Below are positions 1 to 7,038 of a stretch of 20,044 nucleotides of DNA, one piece after another. The notes under the pieces are model-generated. The model was not told the origin of the DNA. It did not search any database and saw only the letters and a program-made list of their open reading frames with translations. The DNA is from CAZVBV01 sp964513975 (lineage in GTDB: Bacteria; Patescibacteriota; Gracilibacteria; UBA4473). Both the position numbers and the translations under genes were made by a program. The stretch lies in NCBI GenBank assembly GCA_964513975.1, contig CAZEON010000013.1, positions 1-20,044 on the forward strand. Direction: 5' to 3'. Each line of letters opens with the position of its first letter. Within the stretch, counting starts at the first letter, position 1.

Positions 1-655
1 GGAAACTTCCTGTTCGTCCCACAATTCCTGTGAGCAACATCGTCGCAATCTTTTTATCGAGTTCTAGACCTTCCGTCTTCTCGACCAACTCAAGCAATAA
101 TTCACACACTGAACTACGTGAAGGATCGACCAAGTTTACCGTTCCGAAGAAGTCATTCCCCGCTGACACTGCGATATTGAGAATCGGTGTAGAAGCAAAG
201 AGTTGTGTATTTGATTCAAACACCTTTCCTGCTTTCTCTAAGCTCTCAAGACCAAGTGCCACAATCACATCAAACTTCCCTGCACTCTGCAAGAAACTCA
301 CATCTGATGGTGAAAAGAATCCATCTTTTGGAGAAACCAAAATATCCACTGAATCCTCCTTCATATTGTATTTCACTTTATCGACGTTCGCTTTATTAGT
401 AGAAATAGAAATCACAAAGTCGCTTTGTTCCCCTAAATCTTTGCTTAACTTCTCTGCCCCGCCCATGAATTCCAAATTTTTAGGAAGATCAGATGGCGCA
501 ATTGCCACCGCTTCTTTCCCTGCTGATAAAAGAACATTTTGCAATGCTAACATCCCAGCCACTTCATCCTCGTGCCACTGCTCGAGCGCTACAATAAGGA
601 TTTTTTGTGATCGGTGCAGGAAGCTAACAGCTTGTTCTCTTGAAGTGGTATTCAT
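1..655 (-). CDS. DHH-family phosphoesterase-like protein, motifs degenerate (3' end cut by window)
   Basis: About 218 residues are visible; the C-terminal part lies outside the window. The fold resembles NrnA-type DHH phosphoesterases, which cleave nano-RNA or cyclic dinucleotides with two metal ions. The stretch ILNIAVSAGNDFFGTVNLVD (about 158-177) aligns with the family's INIDHHxSNxxFG motif, and TGIVGRTGSF (209-218) with TGIxTDTGxF. The metal-binding residues are largely missing: DHH is replaced by A162-V163-S164, the HxNPDGD motif near residues 24-30 reads LEQWHED, and the TD pair of the last motif reads GR. I infer a catalytically dead member kept for another role, or a diverged function. 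The ATG at 655 is chosen because it lies about 28 nt after the predicted transcription start of a strong promoter. No Shine-Dalgarno is visible. It is transcribed divergently from serS. Confidence 0.72.
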   Translation of the reverse strand, partial: MNTTSREQAVSFLHRSQKILIVALEQWHEDEVAGMLALQNVLLSAGKEAVAIAPSDLPKNLEFMGGAEKLSKDLGEQSDFVISISTNKANVDKVKYNMKEDSVDILVSPKDGFFSPSDVSFLQSAGKFDVIVALGLESLEKAGKVFESNTQLFASTPILNIAVSAGNDFFGTVNLVDPSRSSVCELLLELVEKTEGLELDKKIATMLLTGIVGRTGSF

Positions 656-689
656 GTGTGTGTTCTGTTTTTTTTCAAATTTAGAGGTT

Positions 690-718
690 ATTATAAGTTA
701 TTTTAGAATATAAGTCAA
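690..718 (-). promoter_or_regulatory. Promoter of the DHH-like gene
   Basis: Read on the minus strand: -35 TTGACT (713-718), a 17-bp spacer, and -10 TATAAT (690-695). This is near consensus for sigma70. The predicted start at about 683 gives a leader of about 28 nt to the ATG at 655. Confidence 0.7.
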
Positions 719-746
719 ACATATTGTCAAGGAATTTGCGGTTCAC

Positions 747-776
747 GGTAGAGACGCGATTAATCGCGTCTCTACC
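747..776. repeat. 30-bp perfect palindrome
   Basis: The left half GGTAGAGACGCGATT is followed directly by its exact reverse complement. Together with the related palindrome at 786-814 it forms a two-unit array between the divergent promoters of the DHH-like gene and serS. From memory, GTAGAGACG...CGTCTCTAC palindromes are dispersed in several bacterial groups as REP-like elements, possibly spread by Y1 (RAYT-type) transposases. No transposase is present here, so mobility is inference. Confidence 0.8.
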
Positions 777-785
777 TGAACAATT

Positions 786-814
786 GTAGAGACGTAGCAT
801 TGCTACATCTCTAC
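786..814. repeat. 29-bp imperfect palindrome, sister of the one at 747
   Basis: The arms GTAGAGACGTAGCA and TGCTACATCTCTAC pair with a single C/A difference across one central T. The outer GTAGAGACG matches the first palindrome while the inner part differs. This is the pattern expected for two diverged units of one REP-like family rather than a simple duplication. There is no T-tract, so it is not a typical terminator. Confidence 0.75.
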
Positions 815-843
815 TTGTTTCACTAATATACATAGGTTACAAT
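815..843 (+). promoter_or_regulatory. Candidate serS promoter
   Basis: -35 TTGTTT (815-820), a 17-bp spacer, -10 TACAAT (838-843), with a predicted start near 850 and a short leader of about 17 nt. The -35 is weak. It begins right after the second palindrome. Confidence 0.45.
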
Positions 844-866
844 CCGACCACTTAGCACGTTGAACA

Positions 867-2144
867 ATGCTCGATATTAAAGCCATCCGCGAAAACCCTG
901 ATCTCTTTAAGAAAGCCTTGAAACGCAAAGGCATTGAAGCGTCTCAGATTGATAATCTTCTCATCGCTGACAAAGCGCATCGAGAATCTTTACAAAAATC
1001 TGAATCACTCAAAGCGGAACAAAATGAAGCTTCTAAAAAAATACCAACACTTACGGGTGATGAGAAAGGAAAAGTCTTGGATGAAATGAAAAAGATTGCG
1101 GAGGAACGAAAAAAAGCTGAAGAAATTGTGGAAAAGAATAGTGTTGAACAAATTTTGTGTTCACTCCCAAACATACCTTTTAATGAAGTGCCGATGGGCG
1201 CAACTGAAGACAACAACAAGGTTATGCAAAAAACTGGAAATCATCCAAAGTTTGATTTCAAAATTCGAGATCATGTTGAAATCGGCAAACTCACAGACAC
1301 CATTGATATTGAAACAGCTCGTCAAACCAGCGGATCTCGGTTCGCAGTATTGAAAGGAAAAGGCGTATTGCTTGAATGGGCATTACAAAAATTCGTCTTG
1401 GATAAACTCATGAAAGAAGAATTTATTCCTGTGATTCCACCGATGATGATTCGTGGACAAACGGTGCACGAGGCAGGAAAATCTGCCGGAACACTTGAAC
1501 ACGCTCTGGATGCACCCGAAAAGTTTACCTTTCCTGAAGATGATCTCTCAATGATTGGAACTGCTGAGCATGTGCTGTGTAGCTTTCACCGAGGAGAAGT
1601 CTTGGACAGTGAAACTCTCCCCGTGAAGTACTGCGGATGGTCTTCTTGTTTCCGTCGAGAAGCAGGGGCGGCAGGAAAAGACACACGAGGAATTATTCGT
1701 GTGCATCAATTTGAAAAACTCGAAATGTTCATCTTCTCCGATCCTGAGAAATCACGAGAAGAACACCAAAAGATTCTTAAACTGCAACGATCTATCTGGG
1801 ATGATCTTGGGATTCCATATCGAGTCGTGGAGAACTGCACAGGCGACATCGCGTGGTCTGACGCGCAAATGTACGACATCGAAGCCTGGCTCCCCTCTCA
1901 AGACACGTATCGAGAAGTTACGAGTTGTTCCAACTGTACTGACTTCCAGTCACGGAGAACAAAGACAAAATTTAAGAATAACGAGGGGAAAAAAGAATTC
2001 GTGCACACGCTCAATGCAACTGCCATCGCGATTCAACGCGCTATCGTGGCGATTTATGAAAACTTCCAAAATGAGGATGGTTCTGTAAATATCCCAAAAG
2101 CACTCCAATCGTACTGTGGATTCGATACAATTGAAGTAAAATGA
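867..2144 (+). CDS. serS: Serine--tRNA ligase
   Basis: Charges tRNA-Ser with serine in the cytoplasm (class II synthetase, homodimer). The 425 residues are the normal length. The N-terminal tRNA-binding arm (about 1-110) starts MLDIKAIRENPDLFKKALK and is a charged helical hairpin. The catalytic core follows: motif 2 at about 262-288 (FRREAGAAGKDTRGIIRVHQ), the TREVTSCSNCTDFQSRR segment typical of SerRS at about 348-364, and motif 3 at about 381-412 with HTLNATAIAIQRAIVA. The gene ends in TGA, whose A begins the A-run that serves as T-tract for the terminator of the opposing gene. No Shine-Dalgarno is visible. It is flanked by a divergent DHH-like gene and a convergent membrane protein gene. 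Confidence 0.97.
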   Translation: MLDIKAIRENPDLFKKALKRKGIEASQIDNLLIADKAHRESLQKSESLKAEQNEASKKIPTLTGDEKGKVLDEMKKIAEERKKAEEIVEKNSVEQILCSLPNIPFNEVPMGATEDNNKVMQKTGNHPKFDFKIRDHVEIGKLTDTIDIETARQTSGSRFAVLKGKGVLLEWALQKFVLDKLMKEEFIPVIPPMMIRGQTVHEAGKSAGTLEHALDAPEKFTFPEDDLSMIGTAEHVLCSFHRGEVLDSETLPVKYCGWSSCFRREAGAAGKDTRGIIRVHQFEKLEMFIFSDPEKSREEHQKILKLQRSIWDDLGIPYRVVENCTGDIAWSDAQMYDIEAWLPSQDTYREVTSCSNCTDFQSRRTKTKFKNNEGKKEFVHTLNATAIAIQRAIVAIYENFQNEDGSVNIPKALQSYCGFDTIEVK

Positions 2145-2171
2145 AAAAAAGTGCCTCATAATTGAGGCACT
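2144..2171 (-). terminator. Intrinsic terminator of the membrane protein gene
   Basis: A nine-bp stem (AGTGCCTCA / TGAGGCACT, 2150-2158 with 2163-2171) with a four-base loop is followed on the minus strand by seven T (2144-2150). The T-tract overlaps the serS stop codon. For plus-strand transcripts the tail is not T-rich, so it mainly serves the minus-strand gene. Confidence 0.8.
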
Positions 2172-2197
2172 CCTGTTCAATTCATTTCTAACACAGA

Positions 2198-2908
2198 TTA
2201 GTGTGCAGCGTATCCGTACATTTTTCTTTGCCAATAAGTTACTTCACACCATATTTCGTCTCCATCATTGATAACATTTCTAATGGAATTTTTTACTTCT
2301 TCTTGTTTTTGAGCAGAAGGCATTGCTTCAACGCTTACAGTAAACAAAATATCTTCTACCAGTTTTTGTAGAATTTCATCTCTATTTGGATCCGTCATTT
2401 TTTCTTGAAATAGATACGTTCCAAAAATAAATTTTAGACTTACTTTGTCATAGTGAAAATCTGTAGAAATATTTATCGTTTTCTTAAGATTATGTTTTTT
2501 AATTACATCTCTTTCAAACAGATTGTTGTACATACATCCACCATTTATCCACTGTCCCGTTGTTTCGTTATGAAGCACTGTTACTCCTTTTTCTAATAAT
2601 CTAACACCTTGAAGAAAACATAAACCAATGAGGATAAGTACAAAACACCATGGAAGAAGATATCTCACCATTTTGTTTTGTAATACACGGTAAAACAGCA
2701 AAAGAAGTAAAATAGAAATAATGGCACTTAGGAGTACAAGAAAACAAAAGAGACCATCTGTTGTTCTCTGCCTTATTAACTGTAACAAAAAAAAGAAGCT
2801 CATTATCACAGCAAGCCAAGATACTATAAGAAGTATCATCGGCAACGATTTCCACAACCAGGTAAAAATATTTACCACAGGTTGCCATGTAAATTTAAAT
2901 TGTTTCAT
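2198..2908 (-). CDS. Hypothetical membrane protein with three N-terminal TM segments
   Basis: I do not recognise the family. The 236 residues divide into a hydrophobic N-terminal half and a soluble C-terminal half. TM segments fall at about 20-43, 52-72 and 84-104. The remaining 130 residues are charged and mixed alpha/beta in character, and end WQRKMYGYAAH. There are no obvious catalytic motifs. The ATG at 2908 gives a start (MKQFKFTWQP) directly ahead of the first TM. A well-formed terminator lies just downstream at 2144-2171. It is convergent with serS and is apparently transcribed alone, because a hairpin at 2971-2995 separates it from pyk. Confidence 0.72.
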   Translation of the reverse strand: MKQFKFTWQPVVNIFTWLWKSLPMILLIVSWLAVIMSFFFLLQLIRQRTTDGLFCFLVLLSAIISILLLLLFYRVLQNKMVRYLLPWCFVLILIGLCFLQGVRLLEKGVTVLHNETTGQWINGGCMYNNLFERDVIKKHNLKKTINISTDFHYDKVSLKFIFGTYLFQEKMTDPNRDEILQKLVEDILFTVSVEAMPSAQKQEEVKNSIRNVINDGDEIWCEVTYWQRKMYGYAAH

Positions 2909-2970
2909 ATGTCTATAATTTAGGTTAATAACTAATTCGTTAGTTTCATCTGTGTCGAACTGAAAAGAAC

Positions 2971-2995
2971 ATTATCGGAGGCACTCTCCGATAAT
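2971..2995 (-). terminator. Hairpin terminator-like structure downstream of pyk
   Basis: A perfect ten-bp stem, ATTATCGGAG / CTCCGATAAT, has a five-base loop (2981-2985). On the minus strand it is followed by GTTCTTTTC, a moderate T-tract, consistent with ending transcripts from pyk. The T-tract is weaker than at the other terminators in the window. Confidence 0.55.
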
Positions 2996-3135
2996 ATATT
3001 CTTCAGAGGTGACACCGAATAAATATGTTTTAGTGAAAAATCAAGACCATGTCAACCCCCTTCTGAGATTCTCGAATACATCAATGGAACGTGTATTGAT
3101 ATAAATAATGGAGCGAGATAAAAAAAGCCCTCCCC

Positions 3136-3213
3136 TGTCATCTCGACCGAAGTGGAGAGATTCCTTTTTGTTTGATATGAGGAAGGGATTCCTCGACTGT
3201 TCTCGGAATAACA
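3136..3213. repeat. Imperfect palindromic intergenic element (about 78 bp)
   Basis: The left arm begins TGTCATCTCGACCGAAG (3136) and the right arm ends TCGGAATAACA (3213). The reverse complement of the right arm, TGTTATTCCGAG..., matches the left arm imperfectly, and the inner parts GAGAGATTCC and GGGATTCCTC pair similarly. From memory it resembles the dispersed TGTCATxTCGACCGAAG...GGAATGACA repeats seen in many environmental bacterial genomes. No transposase is nearby. Confidence 0.55.
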
Positions 3214-3230
3214 AAAGAAGTGTATTTCCC

Positions 3231-4637
3231 CTAAAACTCCCGTATCTGCATCGCCGGTAGTTTTCCGTTCCCCGTCAGAATGTCCGACAAGAGGACAAAC
3301 TTTTTGCCTTTGAGCTTTGGATATTCTTTCTGCAATCGTTTGATAGAACTGGTAATAGTCTTCTCTGGATCGGGTGAGAATTTTGTGTGGAAGACTTTTG
3401 TTCCCCACATCAACTGTAATTCTCGACACGTCGCAATCTCATTTGTCATCGCAAAGATCGGAACTTTTGGTCGGAAGTTTGCCATGAGCTTTGCCATATA
3501 TCCTGTCCGTGTAATCACGACAATAGAGCAAATATCTTCCAAGTCCTCAGCCGCACTTCCTGCACTCTTGCAGAATTGGCTTCGTTCATCATGTGGTTCT
3601 ACTTTTCGGATCGATCGCTTTTGAAGGTAATTCTTTTCTGTCTCAAGTACGATGTCTCGCATCGCCTCCACAGACTTCACAGGGTATTTTCCTGTCGCTG
3701 TCTCTCCTGATAGCATGACCGCATCGTTACGTTGCCAAGAAGCGGCAAACACGTCTGACACCTCGGCTCTGGTTGGCATTGGATGATCCTGCATGGATTC
3801 GAGCATTTGTGTCGCGACAATAACGGGAGTCCCAAACTTCGCGGACATCTGTGCAATATCCCATTGAACAAGCGGAACCTGCGTAAACGGAATCTCCGCT
3901 CCCAAATCGCCTCGTGCAACCATCACCGCATCTGATGTTTCAAGAATAGATCCCAAATGCTTCACCGCATCCGCTGTTTCTATTTTCGCAATGACGGCAA
4001 TATCTTTCTTTTTAGAAGCTAAATAATCCTGCACTTCTTGCACCTCATTCGCTTTTCGTACAAAAGACAACGCGATGAAATCCACACCCTTCTTTATTCC
4101 GAAATCAATATCTTTCCAGTCTTTTTTCGTGATGGAATCGAGCGACACATTTTTTCCGGTTAAATTCAGATGACGTCGTGATCCAAGCATTCCACCATCA
4201 AGCACATCACAGATCACATCCTTTCCTTTCTTCTCCCGAACCTTCAATGTCATGAGCCCATTATCCACGAGAATCTTGTCCCCTACTGCCACATCGTCGA
4301 TGAAGGCATCGTAGTTCACGACTACCTTTTTGCTTTCTCTGTGGTCTGCCAAATGGTCAACCGTAAGAACGAGTGTCCCTCCTTTTTTGAGTCGAATCGG
4401 AACTTTCAAATCACTGGTTCTGATTTCCGGTCCCTTTGTGTCGAGCATAATCGCATAATTCTCGCCTGTGTTTTTATTCAATTTCTTAATTCGATCAATC
4501 ACATCTCCGTGCCATTTATGATTCCCGTGTGAGAAATTGAGCCGGAAAACATTCACTCCCGCTTTCGCGAGTTTTTCGAGTGAAACGAGACTTTCTGTTT
4601 CTGGTCCGATGGTAGCAACGATTTTTGTTCTTCTCAT
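3231..4637 (-). CDS. pyk: Pyruvate kinase
   Basis: Converts phosphoenolpyruvate and ADP to pyruvate and ATP, the last step of glycolysis. The 468 residues are normal for the short bacterial form. Visible landmarks are the N-terminal MRRTKIVATIGP, the nucleotide/K+ region FRLNFSHG (31-38), MLDTKGPEIRT (64-74), the catalytic lysine in IAKIET (216-221), the metal site ARGDLGAE (241-248), ATQMLESM (275-282) and MLSGETATGKYP (308-319). The usual NAVLDGTDA segment before the last motif reads FAASWQRNDA (297-306), a mild variation. The C-terminal domain ends QIREF. The ATG at 4637 lies only a few bases after the predicted transcription start, so the mRNA is probably leaderless. It is the only gene in its transcription unit. 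Confidence 0.96.
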   Translation of the reverse strand: MRRTKIVATIGPETESLVSLEKLAKAGVNVFRLNFSHGNHKWHGDVIDRIKKLNKNTGENYAIMLDTKGPEIRTSDLKVPIRLKKGGTLVLTVDHLADHRESKKVVVNYDAFIDDVAVGDKILVDNGLMTLKVREKKGKDVICDVLDGGMLGSRRHLNLTGKNVSLDSITKKDWKDIDFGIKKGVDFIALSFVRKANEVQEVQDYLASKKKDIAVIAKIETADAVKHLGSILETSDAVMVARGDLGAEIPFTQVPLVQWDIAQMSAKFGTPVIVATQMLESMQDHPMPTRAEVSDVFAASWQRNDAVMLSGETATGKYPVKSVEAMRDIVLETEKNYLQKRSIRKVEPHDERSQFCKSAGSAAEDLEDICSIVVITRTGYMAKLMANFRPKVPIFAMTNEIATCRELQLMWGTKVFHTKFSPDPEKTITSSIKRLQKEYPKLKGKKFVLLSDILTGNGKLPAMQIREF

Positions 4638-4643
4638 GGATTT

Positions 4644-4671
4644 ATTGTAACGGAACAGAAACCAATGTTAA
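4644..4671 (-). promoter_or_regulatory. pyk promoter
   Basis: On the minus strand: -35 TTAACA (4666-4671), a 16-bp spacer, -10 TACAAT (4644-4649). The predicted start is within a few bases of the ATG at 4637, implying a leaderless or nearly leaderless mRNA. Confidence 0.55.
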
Positions 4672-4688
4672 AGGTAAAATGTGAAAAT

Positions 4689-4720
4689 AATTTTTAATTT
4701 TTAATTCTTAATTTTTAATT
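4689..4720. repeat. 7-bp tandem repeat (AATTTTT), about 4.5 units
   Basis: Units AATTTTT, AATTTTT, AATTCTT, AATTTTT and a final AATT lie between the pyk promoter and the stop of the next gene. This is a minisatellite-like AT tract. Confidence 0.7.
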
Positions 4721-5128
4721 GTGTCCCCCCTTTTTCGTTGACAAAACGATGAACTCCACCAACGATAAAAAGATGACAAGAAGTGTTATTTCAAATAATC
4801 CCAAAAGACGAAACATCTGCAGTATCAGAAGGATGGAAACAAATAGTCCTACTAAAATTCCTCGTCGAATGGCAATCAAAAAATGCTGTGTTTTGAGCTT
4901 CTTTCCAGCCGCCACTTCCGATCCAAAGAAAAAGAGAAAGGTGAAAAATGACGACACTCCGCAAAACAAAGAAAAGTAAAAGACGATGAGTGAAATCGTT
5001 TTTTGTGCTCCAAGTGGATCAAGGTTCACAATCGTTGTATAAAAAATAATTCCGCTGAGAAGAAAGAGGACGCCCGTGAGAAATAAGTTTCGAAACATGA
5101 ATCTAAGAATAAATGATACAAACGTCAT
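4715..5128 (-). CDS. Small hypothetical membrane protein
   Basis: No family is recognised. The protein has about 137 residues with four likely TM segments (about 11-32, 43-66, 85-104 and 108-129) and a basic loop (AGKKLKTQ) between the second and third. The start is set at the ATG at 5128, because AAGGAG lies six bases upstream, one of the few clear Shine-Dalgarno sites in this window. An upstream TTG (5134) overlaps that site and is less likely. The protein ends STKKGGHN. The gene lies between pyk and the divergent lipoprotein gene, with which it shares an AT-rich promoter region. Its 3' end runs into the 7-bp tandem repeat. Confidence 0.72.
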   Translation of the reverse strand: MTFVSFILRFMFRNLFLTGVLFLLSGIIFYTTIVNLDPLGAQKTISLIVFYFSLFCGVSSFFTFLFFFGSEVAAGKKLKTQHFLIAIRRGILVGLFVSILLILQMFRLLGLFEITLLVIFLSLVEFIVLSTKKGGHN

Positions 5129-5138
5129 TATCAACTCC

Positions 5139-5167
5139 TTGACTTTTTTTATAAAACATTATATAAT
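5139..5167 (+). promoter_or_regulatory. Strong promoter of the lipoprotein gene
   Basis: -35 TTGACT (5139-5144), a 17-bp spacer, -10 TATAAT (5162-5167), near consensus. The predicted start near 5174 leaves a leader of about 150 nt containing a long inverted repeat. A minus-strand TATAAT (5158-5163) overlaps the same AT palindrome and may serve the divergent membrane protein gene. Confidence 0.72.
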
Positions 5168-5244
5168 AAAAATCGGTGGAGTACTTTTTCTCTCTTTTGA
5201 GAACACTATTCCCCACAAGTTCTTTGAAAAGTTGCTTTGATTAC

Positions 5245-5298
5245 AATTTAGTAAACTTCCTTGATTATCTCTTGGTGGTCAGCGAAGTTTACTAAATT
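5245..5298 (+). promoter_or_regulatory. 15-bp inverted repeat in the 5' leader of the lipoprotein gene
   Basis: AATTTAGTAAACTTC (5245-5259) is repeated as its exact reverse complement at 5284-5298, with a 24-base loop. It ends 24 nt before the ATG. In the mRNA it would form a stable hairpin; in DNA it could be an operator. It is not followed by a T-tract, so it is not an ordinary terminator. Confidence 0.6.
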
Positions 5299-5322
5299 AT
5301 AAATAATCAAAAAAAAATTAAT

Positions 5323-6201
5323 ATGAAAAATTTAATGATTTTATCCGTAATGTTGTCATTCTTTATAATGACAAGTTGTAACAACAACAATGAAGAACCA
5401 ACTTCTGAACTTTCAACAACAACTGAGATTATCACATTAGGTGGTTGCACCTTTGAGATCTCTTGGGTCGGTCCTCACACAGAAGACGAAAAGAAAGCCA
5501 TAAAGGCCGGTCTCGCAAATGCTGTTGTTCCAATTTTCAATAGTGGAAATCCTGTGAAGGTTAGCATTTATGCAGATTCTGATCGTGGATGGAATACCCC
5601 TGATGAGATGTTTCGTTCTGATCTTTGGGAAAACCCTGATTATCAAACTTCCTCAGAATTGGAAGCTTTGTTTACGTCTGGGGATAAGTTGCTTGGGAAT
5701 GAAGTATTTTTTCTTCACGAACCAATTCGATCCTCAATATTTACTGATGTTCAATCGTGGAGGGATCTTCCCAAAAGGATAGATCCAAAATTTCATAGCA
5801 ATATGAAAGGAAAGGTAGAAAGTTTTTTGAAAAAAGCCACCCTCTTATTAAAAGAAAGAGTATGTCTTGATGATGTTTTTGTTTACTTATACAAAGGTCA
5901 TCAAATCAATGTAAGTATTTTTCAAAATTACACTACATTATCAACTATAATTGATTCTCGTAGCATTGAACTTATGTTAAATGAAGATTGTCTTCATTTT
6001 ACACAGAATTTCCCAACGACCTCTGGTTTATTTGGAACTATTCAACAAGTAGTTCGTATTGGAAAATCAGATTTAGGCTACAGTGCCTACGGATTTGTTT
6101 TCGATTCCATTAGTTCAAGCAAAGATATTCAATTAAACAGTAATCAAATAGTTGAAACATTTTTGTCTGAATCCAGAATATGGAACGAAATTTTAAATTA
6201 A
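5323..6201 (+). CDS. Putative secreted lipoprotein, function unknown
   Basis: The 292 residues start with a signal sequence, MKNLMILSVMLSFFIMTSC, whose Cys19 follows MTS. This is a loose lipobox of the kind seen in Bacteroidetes-style lipoproteins. A low-complexity NNNNEEPTSELSTTT linker comes next, then a mature domain of about 250 residues that I do not recognise. Two later cysteines (about C43 and C180) are present. No enzymatic motif is evident. Transcription is from a strong promoter with a long structured leader, and a strong terminator lies 21 bases after the stop. The gene is monocistronic between two minus-strand blocks. No Shine-Dalgarno is seen. Possibly acquired, but that is not shown. 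Confidence 0.75.
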   Translation: MKNLMILSVMLSFFIMTSCNNNNEEPTSELSTTTEIITLGGCTFEISWVGPHTEDEKKAIKAGLANAVVPIFNSGNPVKVSIYADSDRGWNTPDEMFRSDLWENPDYQTSSELEALFTSGDKLLGNEVFFLHEPIRSSIFTDVQSWRDLPKRIDPKFHSNMKGKVESFLKKATLLLKERVCLDDVFVYLYKGHQINVSIFQNYTTLSTIIDSRSIELMLNEDCLHFTQNFPTTSGLFGTIQQVVRIGKSDLGYSAYGFVFDSISSSKDIQLNSNQIVETFLSESRIWNEILN

Positions 6202-6222
6202 GCAACTTTTACGAAGAAATCC

Positions 6223-6257
6223 AAGACTCCCTGATTATATTAATCAGGGGGTCTTTT
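6223..6257 (+). terminator. Intrinsic terminator after the lipoprotein gene
   Basis: A 14-bp stem with one G-U pair (6223-6236 with 6242-6255) is followed by TTTTC. The same stem could end the convergent prepilin peptidase operon, although its minus-strand tail (GGATTTC) is poorer in T. Confidence 0.82.
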
Positions 6258-6261
6258 CATA

Positions 6262-7038
6262 TCATATCAATCCCAACAATCCCATGTACCAATCGAGAAT
6301 TGGTTGTCCGTTATAGAAAAAAAGAAGCAATGAAGGAATCAAAAACGCTCCCATTGGCAGTGGTGTTTTTCCATTGGCTTTTCCCATGAGAAGTAGTGGC
6401 ACCGCGACGAGAAGACCAAGAATATACGCAAAGAACATCGCTGGAATCAGCAACTGCCATCCAAGCACCAACCCCATAAATACGCCTAATTCCGCGTCTC
6501 CAGCCCCTACCCATCGTCCACGAGAAACCCAGTACTGAATCGCGTAGAACAAGTATCCAACCACACCGCCAATCAGAAGATCTGGAAATGGAATCTCTCG
6601 GAAGAATGCCCAGATCAAAGCGATGAAAATAGCAGGAATTGAAATCCGCCGATCGACTTCCTGAAACTTCGTGTCGTAGATAAAGAGGACGAGTGCAAAA
6701 AACACAATCGCCATCACGGGGAGAAACTCTACCGTGCCATGAAACTTGTATGAAAAGAGAAAGAACATGAGTACAAAGACGAGTTCTGTCAGTGGGTAAT
6801 ACATTGAAATCTTTTCCTTGCAAAAGGAACATTTCCCCTTTTGAAAGAGCCAAGAAAAAATGGGCACCAATTGTAATGGCCCGAGTTTATTTTTACATAA
6901 AGGACACTTGCTCCGTCCCCAAAAAAGACGTTTCTGATCGTGGTGAAGTCGCCATACCAACATGGTTGTAAAACTTCCAAGAACCGCTCCCATAATTGTT
7001 GAGAGGATAATAACGTAGCTCGGTGGAATCATTTGCAT
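6262..7038 (-). CDS. pilD: Prepilin peptidase (type IV leader peptidase, A24 family)
   Basis: A polytopic membrane aspartyl protease that cleaves, and in many bacteria N-methylates, type IV prepilins and pseudopilins. Landmarks from the Met at 7038: a first TM with GAVLGSF (17-23), zinc-ribbon cysteine pairs C45xxC48 and C70xxC73 in the N-terminal cytoplasmic domain, and the catalytic aspartates D122 (FIYDTKFQEVDRRIS) and D181 in GAGD (178-181). The usual run of TM helices follows. The 258-residue length is typical. Two starts are possible: ATG 7038, or ATG 7032, which overlaps the holA stop as ATGA and suggests translational coupling. It is the last gene of the tsaE-holA-pilD operon. No pilin genes are in the window. 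Confidence 0.93.
   Translation of the reverse strand: MQMIPPSYVIILSTIMGAVLGSFTTMLVWRLHHDQKRLFWGRSKCPLCKNKLGPLQLVPIFSWLFQKGKCSFCKEKISMYYPLTELVFVLMFFLFSYKFHGTVEFLPVMAIVFFALVLFIYDTKFQEVDRRISIPAIFIALIWAFFREIPFPDLLIGGVVGYLFYAIQYWVSRGRWVGAGDAELGVFMGLVLGWQLLIPAMFFAYILGLLVAVPLLLMGKANGKTPLPMGAFLIPSLLLFFYNGQPILDWYMGLLGLI

Larger units (their letters stand above)
2909..3230. other. Gene-free interval between pyk and the membrane protein gene
   Basis: No credible coding sequence is seen. The interval holds a terminator-like hairpin (2971-2995) and an imperfect inverted-repeat element (3136-3213), described separately. Open frames crossing it run antisense to or out of frame with pyk and translate the repeat. 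Confidence 0.6.

Noticed and set aside
30..713. Long plus-strand open frame at the window start
   Set aside because: It is antisense to the DHH-like gene, whose minus-strand translation shows clear family similarity and has a strong promoter. The plus-strand product looks like low-complexity Ser-rich shadow sequence.
3052..3429. Minus-strand open frame of 125 codons past the end of pyk
   Set aside because: It overlaps pyk in another frame and translates the palindromic intergenic element. No protein-like pattern is seen.
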